The notes beneath the pieces were generated by a model. The model saw nothing but the letters and a program-made list of their open reading frames with translations, was not told where the DNA came from and ran no database searches. DNA of 64,000 bases from Bacteroides faecis MAJ27 (GTDB lineage Bacteria; Bacteroidota; Bacteroidia; Bacteroidales; Bacteroidaceae): assembly GCF_900106755.1 (NCBI RefSeq), contig NZ_FNNN01000001.1, positions 62,001 to 126,000 on the forward strand, given 5' to 3'. Of the stretch, positions 48,044 to 58,540 are shown piece after piece. Made by a program: the position numbers and the translations under genes. Position 1 is the stretch's first letter; every line of letters begins with the position of its first letter.

Positions 48044-50920
48044 ATGAAACAACTTTTAGTAAGTATTGCCATTGTATTCGCCTCTGTACTGACTGTAGGA
48101 GGGCAAAACTCTTCTTTCAGCCTATCCGGGACATGGGATTTCCAAATTGACCGGCAAGATGCGGGTGTGAAAGAACAATGGTTCAATAAATCGCTCGACG
48201 AATCTATCAACCTGCCCGGTTCCATGCCCGAAAAACTGAAAGGGGACAACGTAACCGCACGCACCAAATGGACAGGAAGTTTATATGACAGTTCTTACTA
48301 TTTCAATCCTTACATGGAGAAATACCGGATAGAAGGGCAAGTCAAATTACCTTTCTTCCTGACTCCCGACAAACACTATGTAGGTGTCGCCTGGTATCAA
48401 AAGAAAGTGACAATTCCATCCGACTGGAAAGGGGAGCGAATCATTCTTTTCCTGGAGCGTCCGCATATCGAAACGACCGTATGGGTAAACTCTAAGAAGA
48501 TGGGTATGCAGAACAGTCTTTGTGTTCCTCATGTATACGACCTGACTTCGGCAGTCACTCCCGGCAAACCTTGCCGGATCACTATCCGGATCGATAACCG
48601 GATTAAAGAAATCAATGTCGGTCCGGACTCACATAGCATCACCGACCAGACACAGGGCAACTGGAACGGTATCGTAGGCAAAATCGAACTGCAAACAACA
48701 CCTAAAGTCTATTTCGATGACATACAGGTATATCCCGATCTGAGCAACCGGAAAGCGCTGGTACGTATGAATGTGAAATCCTCTTCCGCTGCCAAAGGAG
48801 AAATAACGCTTTCTGCCGAAAGCTTCAATACAGATACCCGGCATAAGGTAGCCCCTGTTCAACAGACATTCCGTATCCAGTCAGGAGACAATCGGGTAGA
48901 AATGGAACTTCCGATGGGAAAAGACTTCCTGACATGGGATGAATTCAACCCGGCACTCTACAAGCTGACGGCTACACTGAGCAGCGGCAAGCAGTCTGAA
49001 AGGAAGCAAGTGCAGTTCGGCATGCGTGATTTTAAGATAGAAGGAAAATGGTTCTACGTCAACGGACGGAAGACAATGCTCCGCGGTACAGTGGAAAACT
49101 GTGACTTCCCGCTTACAGGCTATGCGCCGATGGATGTGGCTTCATGGGAACGGGTTTTCCGCATCTGCCGCAGCTACGGACTGAACCACATGCGCTTCCA
49201 CTCTTTCTGTCCGCCGGAAGCAGCTTTCATTGCTGCCGATCTGGTCGGTTTCTACCTGCAACCCGAAGGTCCCAGCTGGCCCAATCATGGTCCGAGACTG
49301 GGCAACGGACAGCCTATCGACAAGTATCTGATGGACGAAACGATCGCTTTGACTAAGGAATACGGAAATTACGCCTCTTATTGCATGCTGGCGTGTGGCA
49401 ACGAACCTTCCGGTCGTTGGGTACCCTGGGTAAGCAAATTCGTCGATTACTGGAAAGCAACCGATCCCCGCCACGTATATACAGGAGCCTCTGTGGGAGG
49501 CAGCTGGCAATGGCAACCTCACAATCAATATCATGTGAAAGCCGGAGCACGCGGTCTCAGCTGGGCCGGCTCGCAACCGGAAAGCATGTCCGACTACCGT
49601 GCCAAAATCGATTCCGTGAAGCAACCGTATGTATCTCATGAGACCGGACAATGGTGCGCATTCCCGAATTTCAGCGAGATACGCAAATATACCGGAGTAA
49701 ACAAGGCCAAGAACTTTGAAATCTTCCGGGATATCCTGAATGACAATCACATGGGCAGCATGGGACACGACTTCATGATGGCTTCGGGCAAACTTCAGGC
49801 AATCTGCTACAAACACGAGATTGAAAAGACACTGCGTACACCCGATTATGCAGGATTCCAACTGCTGGCACTGAATGACTATTCCGGTCAGGGAACTGCA
49901 TTGGTAGGTCTTCTGGATGTCTTCTTTGAAGAAAAAGGCTATATCAACGCAGATGAGTTCAGACGCTTCTGCAGTCCGACCGTCCCATTGGCACGCATTC
50001 CCAAATTCGTGTATACCAACGATGAGACTTTCCATGCCGATATCGAAGTGTCGCACTTCGGGGCAGCCCCCTTGCAGGGAGCCAAAACCGTGTACAGCAT
50101 CAAAGATGAATATGGCAAAGTATACGCTCACGGAACAGTAGGTACTCAGGACATACCTGTCGGAAATCTTTGCCAGCTGGGAAGTGTAGATATGAAACTG
50201 AACGGCATCACTACACCGCAGAAATTGAATATGGAGATTCGTATTGAAGGCAGCAACGCTATCAACGACTGGGACTTCTGGGTATATCCTGCACAGGTAG
50301 AACTGACTCAGGGGAATGTATATACTACCGACACACTAGATGCGAAGGCCATCTCCATTCTGAAAGAAGGAGGAAACGTACTGATTACGGCAGCCGGAAA
50401 AATCCAGTACGGCAAGGAAGTGAAACAATACTTCACCCCTGTCTTTTGGAACACTTCCTGGTTCAAGATGCGTCCACCCCACACCACGGGTATCTTCCTC
50501 AACGAATATCATCCGCTTTTCCGTGAATTCCCGACAGAATATCACAGTAACCTGCAATGGTGGGAACTGCTGAACAAAGCACAAGTGATGCAGTTCACCG
50601 GTTTCCCGGCAGACTTCCAGCCGACTATTCAGAGCATAGACACCTGGTTTATCAACCGGAAAATCGGAATGTTGTTCGAAGCCAACGTACTGAACGGCAA
50701 AGTGCTGATGACCAGCATGGACATCACTTCAAAACCGGAAAAACGAGTAGTTGCACGCCAGATGCATAAAGCAATTCTGGACTACATGAATTCCGACGCT
50801 TTCCGCCCGACAGCGAACATTGCTCCGGAACTGATTCAGGAACTATTCACCAAAGTAGCAGGAGACGTGAAATCTTACACCAAAGATTCGCCCGACGAAC
50901 TAAAACCGAATATTAATTAA
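48044..50920 (+). CDS. GH2-family glycosidase (divergent beta-galactosidase-like)
   Basis: The start is ATG 48044 (958 residues); an in-frame GTG nine codons earlier gives no better leader. Signal peptide ends near TVGGQ. Sugar-binding domain at 25-215 with an insertion (about 60-105) before the VAWYQKKVTIP strand, Ig domain at 220-330, TIM barrel at 335-640 with acid/base Glu454 in LACGNEPSG and nucleophile Glu533 in VSHETGQW. The C-terminal about 300 residues hold Ig-like and flavodoxin/GATase-like parts (ILKEGGNVLITAAG). In the B. thetaiotaomicron RG-I locus a similar GH2 occupies this place, from memory. First gene of a six-gene operon. Substrate inferred to be RG-I side-chain galactose. 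Confidence 0.85.
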   Translation: MKQLLVSIAIVFASVLTVGGQNSSFSLSGTWDFQIDRQDAGVKEQWFNKSLDESINLPGSMPEKLKGDNVTARTKWTGSLYDSSYYFNPYMEKYRIEGQVKLPFFLTPDKHYVGVAWYQKKVTIPSDWKGERIILFLERPHIETTVWVNSKKMGMQNSLCVPHVYDLTSAVTPGKPCRITIRIDNRIKEINVGPDSHSITDQTQGNWNGIVGKIELQTTPKVYFDDIQVYPDLSNRKALVRMNVKSSSAAKGEITLSAESFNTDTRHKVAPVQQTFRIQSGDNRVEMELPMGKDFLTWDEFNPALYKLTATLSSGKQSERKQVQFGMRDFKIEGKWFYVNGRKTMLRGTVENCDFPLTGYAPMDVASWERVFRICRSYGLNHMRFHSFCPPEAAFIAADLVGFYLQPEGPSWPNHGPRLGNGQPIDKYLMDETIALTKEYGNYASYCMLACGNEPSGRWVPWVSKFVDYWKATDPRHVYTGASVGGSWQWQPHNQYHVKAGARGLSWAGSQPESMSDYRAKIDSVKQPYVSHETGQWCAFPNFSEIRKYTGVNKAKNFEIFRDILNDNHMGSMGHDFMMASGKLQAICYKHEIEKTLRTPDYAGFQLLALNDYSGQGTALVGLLDVFFEEKGYINADEFRRFCSPTVPLARIPKFVYTNDETFHADIEVSHFGAAPLQGAKTVYSIKDEYGKVYAHGTVGTQDIPVGNLCQLGSVDMKLNGITTPQKLNMEIRIEGSNAINDWDFWVYPAQVELTQGNVYTTDTLDAKAISILKEGGNVLITAAGKIQYGKEVKQYFTPVFWNTSWFKMRPPHTTGIFLNEYHPLFREFPTEYHSNLQWWELLNKAQVMQFTGFPADFQPTIQSIDTWFINRKIGMLFEANVLNGKVLMTSMDITSKPEKRVVARQMHKAILDYMNSDAFRPTANIAPELIQELFTKVAGDVKSYTKDSPDELKPNIN

Positions 50921-50937
50921 ACTTATTGATTACTGAT

Positions 50938-52176
50938 ATGAAAACAATCTTCGCAGGGCTTCTGCTCCTGATGGCAACGTCTATCGGTGCTCAGGAACAA
51001 GCCCGGACATTTCAACTGGCAGACGCTCCCCGCTACAGCGAGGAAACAGGATATGGATATGACCTCGCAGCTACGCCCGAAAAAGGAAGCAAAGCTCCTT
51101 TCTTCTTCTCGGTCCGTGTGCCGGACGGCAACTACAAAGTAACCGTACGTCTCGGAAGCAAGAAGCAGGCAGGCGTAACCACTGTACGAGGTGAATCACG
51201 ACGTTTATTTGTCGAGAATCTACCCACCCGGAAAGGTCAGTTTGTAGACGAAACATTTGTCATCAACAAGCGGAATCCACGCATTTCCGACAAAGAATCG
51301 GTACACATCAAGCCGCGTGAAAAGACCAAACTGAACTGGGATGACAAGCTGACACTGGAGTTCAACGGTGACGCTCCCGTATGCCAAAGCATCAGCATTG
51401 AACCTGCCGACCCGTCTGTGATTACCGTATTCCTATGCGGCAACAGTACGGTGGTCGATCAGGACAACGAACCGTGGGCAAGCTGGGGACAAATGATTCC
51501 TCACTTCTTCGGCACCGACGTCTGCATAGCCAATTATGCCGAATCCGGCGAATCGGCGAATACCTTTATCGGAGCCAAACGGCTGGCAAAAGCGTTAAGC
51601 CAGATCAAAAAGGGAGATTATCTTTTTATGGAGTTCGGCCACAACGACCAGAAGCAGAAAGGACCGGGCAAAGGAGCTTACTACTCCTTCATGACCAGCC
51701 TGAAAACATTTATCGATGAGGCACGTGCCCGCGGAGCGCATCCTGTACTCGTCACTCCTACCCAGCGCCGCAGTTTCGATACGAACGGGCACATCCGCGA
51801 TACTCATGAAGATTATCCGGAAGCCATACGCTGGCTGGCAGCCAAAGAAAATGTTCCATTGATCGATCTCAATGAAATGACGCGCACTCTGTATGAAGCA
51901 CTGGGACCGGACACTTCCAAACGTGCTTTCGTCCACTATCCGGCAGGCACTTATCCGGGGCAGACCAAGGATATCGCCGACAATACGCATTTCAATCCTT
52001 ACGGTGCTTATCAGATAGCCAAATGCGTCATCGAAGGAATGAAGAAAGCCGTACCCGAACTGGCGAAGCATCTCAAAATAGACCCGGCATATGATCCTGC
52101 ACATCCGGACGACGTGAATGCGTTCCGCTGGAATGAATCACCTTTCACGGAAATAGAGAAACCGGACGGCAATTAA
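50938..52176 (+). CDS. CE12-type rhamnogalacturonan acetylesterase
   Basis: ATG 50938 is used (412 residues). Signal peptide ends at IGAQE. An N-terminal beta-sandwich (about 22-155, FFFSVRVPDGNYKVTVRLG) resembles a malectin/CBM35-like galactose-binding fold. The SGNH domain (about 160-390) follows: nucleophile Ser170 in CGNSTV, the Gly in ESGES, Asn in FGHND (about 236), and Asp348/His351 in DNTHFN. The whole matches CE12 rhamnogalacturonan acetylesterases with an extra N-terminal module. Reaction: removal of acetyl groups from GalA in RG-I, which opens the backbone to GH28, GH106 and lyases. Located in the operon with exactly those enzymes. Confidence 0.9.
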   Translation: MKTIFAGLLLLMATSIGAQEQARTFQLADAPRYSEETGYGYDLAATPEKGSKAPFFFSVRVPDGNYKVTVRLGSKKQAGVTTVRGESRRLFVENLPTRKGQFVDETFVINKRNPRISDKESVHIKPREKTKLNWDDKLTLEFNGDAPVCQSISIEPADPSVITVFLCGNSTVVDQDNEPWASWGQMIPHFFGTDVCIANYAESGESANTFIGAKRLAKALSQIKKGDYLFMEFGHNDQKQKGPGKGAYYSFMTSLKTFIDEARARGAHPVLVTPTQRRSFDTNGHIRDTHEDYPEAIRWLAAKENVPLIDLNEMTRTLYEALGPDTSKRAFVHYPAGTYPGQTKDIADNTHFNPYGAYQIAKCVIEGMKKAVPELAKHLKIDPAYDPAHPDDVNAFRWNESPFTEIEKPDGN

Positions 52177-52200
52177 AAGAATCCTATATTAAAGAACTAT

Positions 52201-53721
52201 ATGAGAATCAAAAACATCCTTCCCCTACTGCTGGCAGGCTCGTTTATGGTAGCGTGCACCCCGGCAAAACAAGCCGGAAACAGCTTCGAATGGGGACAGG
52301 TACCTCAGCAACCGGACTTGTCGTGGGCAGACAGCGTAGGCAGTCGCCAACTTCCCGGAGACAAGATGATTATATCCGCCAATTCTTTTGGCGCAGTAGC
52401 AGACAGCACTGTACTCAGCACGGAAGCCATTCAGAAGGCAATCGACAGTTGCGCTGTCTCCGGCGGAGGAACTGTAATCCTGCAACCGGGGTATTACCAG
52501 ACAGGCGCCTTGTTTGTGAAAAGCGGTGTCAACTTGCAAATCGGCAAAGGGGTGACTCTGCTTGCCAGTCCCGACATCCACCATTATCCCGAATTCCGTT
52601 CGCGCATAGCAGGAATAGAGATGACATGGCCGGCAGCAGTAATCAACATTGTTGACGAGAAAAACGCTGCCGTCAGCGGAGAAGGTACCCTGGACTGCCG
52701 GGGAAAGGTTTTCTGGGACAAATACTGGGAAATGAGGAAAGAATATGTGGCCAAAGGGCTCCGCTGGATTGTGGACTATGACTGCAAACGGGTACGGGGC
52801 ATCCTCGTCGAACGCAGTTCGGACATCACACTAAGCGGTTTCACTCTGATGCGTACAGGGTTCTGGGGATGTCAGATTCTTTATTCCGACTATTGCACCA
52901 TAGACGGATTGACGATCAACAATAACATCGGCGGTCACGGCCCGAGCACGGACGGCATCGACATCGACTCCTCCTGCAACATTCTGATCGAAAACTGTGA
53001 CGTGGACTGCAACGACGACAATATCTGTATCAAATCGGGAAGGGACGCAGACGGACTGCGCGTGAACCGTCCGACTGAGAATGTGGTAGTGCGTAACTGT
53101 ACCGCCCGCAAAGGAGCAGGACTTATCACCTGCGGCAGCGAAACTTCGGGCAGCATCCGCAATATATTGGGCTATGACCTCAAAGCGGTCGGCACATCGA
53201 CCGTACTGCGGTTAAAAAGTGCCATGAACCGTGGAGGAACCATAGAAAATATCTACATGACCCGCGTCAGCGCGGAAAATATCAGTCAGGTATTGGCGGC
53301 AGACTTAAACTGGAATCCGAGTTATAGCTACAGCACCTTGCCTAAAGAATATGAAGGCAAAGAAATTCCGGAGCACTGGAAAGTGATGCTGACTCCGGTA
53401 GAACCGCCCGAAAAAGGATATCCGCGTTTCCGCAATGTATATCTGTCGCAGGTAAAAGCGGAAAATGTAGATGAATTTATCTCTGCTTCCGGCTGGAATG
53501 ATACGTTACGTCTGGAAAACTTCTATCTTTACGGCATCGAAGCGCAGACCAATAAACCGGGAAAAATCTGCTATACGAGAAACTTTAATTTATCGGGAAT
53601 CACATTGGACGTCAAAGACAGGGATGCCATCGAATTAAAGGAAAACGAACAAAGTAATATCCACTTCGACTATGTTAAAACAACTACTGACCGCCGTACT
53701 GCTGGCAATCTGCCTCATTAG
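52201..53721 (+). CDS. GH28-family lipoprotein with altered active-site loop
   Basis: A 506-residue protein with lipobox MVAC (Cys19), so it is membrane-anchored. Beta-helix of GH28 type with [20 protein letters not shown], the long insert [20 protein letters not shown] seen in RG-directed GH28 enzymes, Asp251 in STDGID and Asp272-Asp273 in CNDDNI. The canonical GHG histidine is missing: the aligned stretch reads [12 protein letters not shown]. The carboxylates that do the chemistry remain, so activity is still possible. A rhamnogalacturonan galacturonohydrolase role is inferred. Its 3' end overlaps the next gene by 50 bp. Confidence 0.87.
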   Translation: MRIKNILPLLLAGSFMVACTPAKQAGNSFEWGQVPQQPDLSWADSVGSRQLPGDKMIISANSFGAVADSTVLSTEAIQKAIDSCAVSGGGTVILQPGYYQTGALFVKSGVNLQIGKGVTLLASPDIHHYPEFRSRIAGIEMTWPAAVINIVDEKNAAVSGEGTLDCRGKVFWDKYWEMRKEYVAKGLRWIVDYDCKRVRGILVERSSDITLSGFTLMRTGFWGCQILYSDYCTIDGLTINNNIGGHGPSTDGIDIDSSCNILIENCDVDCNDDNICIKSGRDADGLRVNRPTENVVVRNCTARKGAGLITCGSETSGSIRNILGYDLKAVGTSTVLRLKSAMNRGGTIENIYMTRVSAENISQVLAADLNWNPSYSYSTLPKEYEGKEIPEHWKVMLTPVEPPEKGYPRFRNVYLSQVKAENVDEFISASGWNDTLRLENFYLYGIEAQTNKPGKICYTRNFNLSGITLDVKDRDAIELKENEQSNIHFDYVKTTTDRRTAGNLPH

Positions 53722-54259
53722 CGTACAAGCGCAGCCATTGACTCCTCCCGCCGGAACCTTCCGTCTGGGAATTTCGAAAGGAGCCGACAGTCATTGGCTG
53801 GCTCCTCAGGAAAAAGTAAAAGGAATCACTTTCCTGTGGAAAGCCTTGCCGGATACCCGTGGCTTTATCCTCGAAGTAACAGTCGCTTCCTTACAGCAGG
53901 CCGACACCTTATTCTGGAGTTTCGGAGACTGCCGTCCGGACATGGATATCAATGTATTCAGTGTAGAAGGACAAGCCTTCACCTGCTACTACGGTGAAAG
54001 TATAAAACTCCGTACCTTGCAGGCCGTCACTCCCACTGACGACATCCGTCTAAGCAACGGTCATCAGGACAAGACCCCTTTGCAGCTCTACGAATCGGGA
54101 AAACGAACAGACCGCCCTGTTCTTGCAGGTCGCTGTCCGCTCACAGCAAACGGGAAGCTTTATTTCTGTTTCTACGAGCAAAACGCCCAAGCGGATTATA
54201 ATTATTTCATGTTGCCGGAGCTTTTTAATAAAATAAAGAATGAACTCAAAACCAAATAA
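53672..54259 (+). CDS. Small secreted protein of unknown function
   Basis: A 195-residue protein with a clear signal peptide ([20 protein letters not shown]). I do not recognise the mature part with certainty; it looks all-beta ([40 protein letters not shown]) and might be related to the DUF4450-type N-terminal modules of larger Bacteroides proteins. It starts inside the preceding GH28 gene (50-bp overlap, +1 frame) and ends 20 bp inside the next, so translation is probably coupled on both sides. Both overlaps and the leader make this a real gene. Being locked between two GH28 genes suggests a pectin-binding or helper role; this is inference. Confidence 0.7.
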   Translation: MLKQLLTAVLLAICLISVQAQPLTPPAGTFRLGISKGADSHWLAPQEKVKGITFLWKALPDTRGFILEVTVASLQQADTLFWSFGDCRPDMDINVFSVEGQAFTCYYGESIKLRTLQAVTPTDDIRLSNGHQDKTPLQLYESGKRTDRPVLAGRCPLTANGKLYFCFYEQNAQADYNYFMLPELFNKIKNELKTK

Positions 54260-55661
54260 GAAAAGAATATATCTATTACTCACTCTGCTGGCCAGTTGCC
54301 TGTATTTGCAGGCAGCAACCTACAACGTCAGAGACTTCGGAGCAAAAGCGGACGGAAAGACTATTGACTCTCCCGCCATCAACCGTGCCATCGAAGCCGC
54401 GGCACAAGACGGCGGAGGCACCATATATCTTCCTGCCGGAGAATATGCCTGTTATTCCATCCGGCTGAAAAGCAACATCCATCTCTATCTGGAACAGGGC
54501 GCACGCATCATCGCCGCTTTCCCGGGCAAGGAGGAAGGATATGACCTGGCAGAGCCCAACGAGCATAATAAATATCAGGACTTCGGACACAGTCACTGGA
54601 AGAACTCGCTCATCTGGGGAATCGGTCTGGAAAATATCACCATCAGCGGTCCGGGACTGATCTATGGCAAGGGACTGACCCGTGAAGAAAGCCGTCTGCC
54701 GGGAGTAGGCAACAAAGCTATCAGCCTCAAAGACTGCCGGAATGTCACGCTGAAAGATTTCTCCATGCTCCATTGCGGACACTTCGCCCTGCTAGCCACC
54801 GGTGTGGAACATCTCACCCTGCTGAACCTGAAAGTAGATACCAACCGCGATGGATTCGATATCGACTGCTGCCGCAACGTACGCATCAGCCAATGCACGG
54901 TCAATTCTCCGTGGGATGATGCCATTGTTCTGAAAGCCTCTTATGCATTAGGACGTTTCAAAGATACGGAAAACGTAACGATCAGCGATTGCTACGTCAG
55001 CGGATTCGACAAAGGAAGTGTACTGGACGGAAGCTGGCAACTCGACGAACCACAGGCACCCGACCACGGATACCGCACCGGACGTATCAAGCTCGGAACG
55101 GAAAGCAGCGGAGGATTCCGCAACATCGCCATCACCAACTGTATATTCGAACATTGCCGGGGACTGGCACTCGAAAGCGTGGACGGCGGTCATCTGGAAG
55201 ACATCGTTATCAGCAATATTACCATGAGGAATATCGTGAACGCTCCTGTCTTCCTCCGGCTTGGCGCGCGAATGCGTAGCCCCGAAGGTACTCCCGCAGG
55301 AAGCATGAAACGCATTCTTATCAGCGACATCAACGTATGGAATGCCGACAGCCGTTATGCTTCTATCATCAGCGGCGTGCCCGGAACCTATATCGAGGAC
55401 GTGACTTTCCGCAACATTCATCTATATTATAAAGGTGGATATAGCGCGGAAGACGGCAAACGTGTTCCGCCCGAACAGGAGAAAGTATATCCCGAACCCT
55501 GGATGTTCGGCACGATTCCCGCCAAAGGATTTTATATCCGCCACGCAAAGAACATAACTTTCGACGGCATCCGCTTCCACTTTGAACAGCCGGACGGACG
55601 TCCGCTCTTCGTGACTGACGACGTAGAAAACATTGAATACTATCATACACCCACAGAATAA
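54240..55661 (+). CDS. GH28-family galacturonidase-like protein
   Basis: A 473-residue protein. The leader [13 protein letters not shown] can be read as a lipobox (LASC, Cys20) or as a normal signal peptide cut after LQA. Beta-helix with [20 protein letters not shown] and [12 protein letters not shown]. Catalytic set: Asp204 in NRDGFDID (NTD becomes NRD), Asp226-Asp227 in SPWDDAI; the region after it has KLGTESSGG, with no GHG motif seen. Such forms occur in RG-I-directed GH28 enzymes. Overlaps the upstream gene by 20 bp and shares one base with the ATG of GH106. Confidence 0.87.
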   Translation: MNSKPNKKRIYLLLTLLASCLYLQAATYNVRDFGAKADGKTIDSPAINRAIEAAAQDGGGTIYLPAGEYACYSIRLKSNIHLYLEQGARIIAAFPGKEEGYDLAEPNEHNKYQDFGHSHWKNSLIWGIGLENITISGPGLIYGKGLTREESRLPGVGNKAISLKDCRNVTLKDFSMLHCGHFALLATGVEHLTLLNLKVDTNRDGFDIDCCRNVRISQCTVNSPWDDAIVLKASYALGRFKDTENVTISDCYVSGFDKGSVLDGSWQLDEPQAPDHGYRTGRIKLGTESSGGFRNIAITNCIFEHCRGLALESVDGGHLEDIVISNITMRNIVNAPVFLRLGARMRSPEGTPAGSMKRILISDINVWNADSRYASIISGVPGTYIEDVTFRNIHLYYKGGYSAEDGKRVPPEQEKVYPEPWMFGTIPAKGFYIRHAKNITFDGIRFHFEQPDGRPLFVTDDVENIEYYHTPTE

Positions 55662-58426
55662 TGAATAAAAAACAACTGATATTCCTCTGCATGCTCGCAG
55701 CAGGCGGAAGTGTACAAGCACAACAGTGGCCGGATGCTCCGGCAGAAGCCCGCCCCGGCACCAGATGGTGGTGGCTGGGAAGCGCTGTCGACGAGAAGAA
55801 CCTGACTTACAATCTCGAAGAATACGCCCGTGCCGGCATGGGCGCCGTAGAAATCACTCCCATTTATGGAGTGCAGGGCAATGACGCCAACGATATTCAG
55901 TTTCTTTCTCCCCGATGGATGGAAGTGCTCAAACATACACAAGCGGAAGGAAAGCGCACCGGCATCGAGATCGACATGAATACCGGAACAGGATGGCCCT
56001 TCGGAGGACCGGAAGTCAGCATCGAAGAGGCAGCCAGCAAAGCTATCTTCCAGACGTATGAGATAGAGGGAGGCCAGGAAATCGTACAGGACATCAATGT
56101 AGCTGACAAGAAACAGCAACCTTATTCGGTATTGAGCCGCGTGATGGCCTATGACGGAAACGGGCGGTGCATCAATCTGACTTCCCATGTCAGGAAAGAC
56201 AAACTGGAATGGAAAGCTCCCGCCGGAAAATGGAAAGTGATAGCCCTTTATAACGGCAAGACACGGCAGAAGGTTAAACGTGCCGCTCCCGGAGGAGAAG
56301 GATACGTGATGAACCATCTTTCCAAAAGTGCGGTCAAAAGCTATCTTTCCCGGTTCGACCGCGCTTTCAAAAGCAGCAAGACGAGTTATCCGCATACATT
56401 CTTCAACGACTCCTACGAGGTATATCAGGCAGACTGGACAGAAGATTTTCTGGATCAGTTCGCCCGCAGGAGAGGATATAAGCTGGAAGAACACTTTCCG
56501 GAGTTCCTGGACGAAAGCCGTCCGGAAGTCAGCCGCCGCATCATATCCGATTACCGGGAAACGATTTCCGATTTACTGCTGGAAAACTTTACCCGTCAAT
56601 GGACGGACTGGGCACACAAGAACGGAAGCATCACCCGCAATCAGGCACACGGATCGCCTGCCAACCTGATTGATGTTTACGCAGCCGTAGACATTCCCGA
56701 ATGTGAAGGATTCGGTCTGTCTCAATTCCATATCAAAGGATTACGCCGGGATTCACTGACCAAGAAGAATGATTCGGACTTGTCGATGTTGAAATATGCC
56801 TCTTCTGCTGCCCATATTGCTGGAAAGCCCTATACTTCTACCGAGACATTTACATGGCTGACGGAGCATTTCCGCACTTCCTTGTCGCAATGCAAACCGG
56901 ATATGGACCTGATGTTTGTTTCCGGCATCAATCATATGTTCTTTCACGGAACTCCCTATTCGCCCCAAGAAGCCGAATGGCCGGGATGGCTGTTTTACGC
57001 CTCTATCAATATGAGCCCGACCAACAGTATCTGGCACGACGCTCCTTCTTTCTTCGATTATATCACCCGTTGCCAGAGTTTCCTGCAAATGGGTAAACCG
57101 GATAATGACTTCCTTATCTATCTGCCCGTCTATGATATGTGGGAGGAGCAGCCGGGACGTTTGCTGCTATTCAGCATTCATCACATGGACAAACTCGCCC
57201 CCAAATTTATAAATGCCATCCACCGCATCAACAACAGCGGATATGACGGAGATTATATCTCTGACAACTTCATCCGCAGCACCCGTTTCAAAGACGGCCA
57301 GTTAGTCACTTCCGGCGGAACCGGCTACAAAGCACTGGTTGTGCCCGCCGCCCACTTAATGCCGAATGACGTTCTGGCTCATCTGCTGAAACTGGCGCAA
57401 CAAGGAGCTACCATCGTATTCCTCGAAAACTACCCGACAGACGTGCCGGGATACGGTCAGCTGGAACAGAAGCGCAAGACTTATCAACAAACGCTGCAAA
57501 AGCTGCCTTCCGTATCATTCTCCGAAACAACGGTCACCCCGGTGGGAAAAGGCAAGATCATTACAGGAACGGACTATGCACGCACTTTGGCGAGTTGCAA
57601 TATTCCGCAGGAAGAAATGAAAACCAGGTTCGGACTGCAAGCTATCCGAAGGGTGAACGATAACGGCCACCATTATTTCATCTCTTCCCTCCAAGATAAA
57701 GGAGTGGATGATTGGGTGACACTGGGAACAAAAGCCGAAGCCGCCGCCCTCTTCAATCCCATGACAGGCGAATGCGGAGAAGCACGTATACGCCAGACTG
57801 GAGATCAGACACAAGTCTACCTCCAGTTGAAATCCGGTGAATCGGTGATTTTGCAGACTTATCAACAGCCGTTGACAGGCGCCAAATCATGGAAATACAT
57901 TCAGGAACAACCGTTCAGCCTCAGCCTGAATCATGGCTGGAAACTGCATTTTGCCGAAAGCCAGCCGGAAATAAAAGGTACATTCAACATCGACCGCCCT
58001 TGTTCGTGGACGGCCATTGACCATCCGGCAGCCAAAACCAATATGGGAACCGGTGTTTATTCATTGGACATCGAATTGCCTGCCTTGCAAGCTGACGACT
58101 GGGTGCTCGACTTAGGAGATGTCCGCGAAAGTGCCCGTGTCCGGATCAACGGACAGGAAGCAGGCTGCGCATGGGCAGTACCTTATCAGCTAAGGGTAGG
58201 CCATCTGCTGAAATCAGGAAAAAACCACATCGAGATAGAAGTCACCAACCTTCCTGCCAACCGAATAGCCGAACTGGACAGGCAGGGAGTGCAGTGGCGC
58301 AAATTCAAGGAGATCAATATCGTCGATCTGAACTATCGTCCGGCTAACTACGGTCATTGGGCTCCCATGCCTTCGGGACTAAATAGTGAAGTCCGGCTGA
58401 TTCCGGTAGATTATTTATCTTTTTAG
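55661..58426 (+). CDS. GH106-family alpha-L-rhamnosidase
   Basis: A 921-residue protein with signal peptide (SVQAQQ). GH106 marks are TRWWWLGSAVDEKNL, ARAGMGAVEITPIYG and EIDMNTGTGWPFGGP near the N-terminus, and ETFTWLTEHFRTSLSQCKPD with NHMFFHGTPYSP in the TIM barrel. The C-terminal about 150 residues are a GH2-like galactose-binding domain (WVLDLGDVRESARVRINGQE). GH106 enzymes remove rhamnose, and in Bacteroides RG-I loci they act on the Rha-GalA backbone after GalA or side chains are gone. Last gene of the six-gene operon; followed by a clear terminator. Confidence 0.92.
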   Translation: MNKKQLIFLCMLAAGGSVQAQQWPDAPAEARPGTRWWWLGSAVDEKNLTYNLEEYARAGMGAVEITPIYGVQGNDANDIQFLSPRWMEVLKHTQAEGKRTGIEIDMNTGTGWPFGGPEVSIEEAASKAIFQTYEIEGGQEIVQDINVADKKQQPYSVLSRVMAYDGNGRCINLTSHVRKDKLEWKAPAGKWKVIALYNGKTRQKVKRAAPGGEGYVMNHLSKSAVKSYLSRFDRAFKSSKTSYPHTFFNDSYEVYQADWTEDFLDQFARRRGYKLEEHFPEFLDESRPEVSRRIISDYRETISDLLLENFTRQWTDWAHKNGSITRNQAHGSPANLIDVYAAVDIPECEGFGLSQFHIKGLRRDSLTKKNDSDLSMLKYASSAAHIAGKPYTSTETFTWLTEHFRTSLSQCKPDMDLMFVSGINHMFFHGTPYSPQEAEWPGWLFYASINMSPTNSIWHDAPSFFDYITRCQSFLQMGKPDNDFLIYLPVYDMWEEQPGRLLLFSIHHMDKLAPKFINAIHRINNSGYDGDYISDNFIRSTRFKDGQLVTSGGTGYKALVVPAAHLMPNDVLAHLLKLAQQGATIVFLENYPTDVPGYGQLEQKRKTYQQTLQKLPSVSFSETTVTPVGKGKIITGTDYARTLASCNIPQEEMKTRFGLQAIRRVNDNGHHYFISSLQDKGVDDWVTLGTKAEAAALFNPMTGECGEARIRQTGDQTQVYLQLKSGESVILQTYQQPLTGAKSWKYIQEQPFSLSLNHGWKLHFAESQPEIKGTFNIDRPCSWTAIDHPAAKTNMGTGVYSLDIELPALQADDWVLDLGDVRESARVRINGQEAGCAWAVPYQLRVGHLLKSGKNHIEIEVTNLPANRIAELDRQGVQWRKFKEINIVDLNYRPANYGHWAPMPSGLNSEVRLIPVDYLSF

Positions 58427-58487
58427 ACACACTGAAGTTATTATCTAAATCTACTCTCAGTTCAAGATAAGGCAATATACCTTGATT

Positions 58488-58518
58488 CCCCTCTTTTCAA
58501 AAAGGAGGGGATTTTTTT
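58488..58518 (+). terminator. Intrinsic terminator after GH106
   Basis: CCCCTC (58488-58493) pairs with GAGGGG (58505-58510) and is followed by a seven-T run, 61 nt after the stop codon. Confidence 0.85.
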
Positions 58519-58540
58519 GCTCTCAACAGTAATTATGCAC

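Noticed and set aside
49142-50131. Minus-strand ORF of 329 codons inside the GH2 gene
   Set aside because: Antisense shadow; the GH2 frame holds both catalytic glutamates and all domains.
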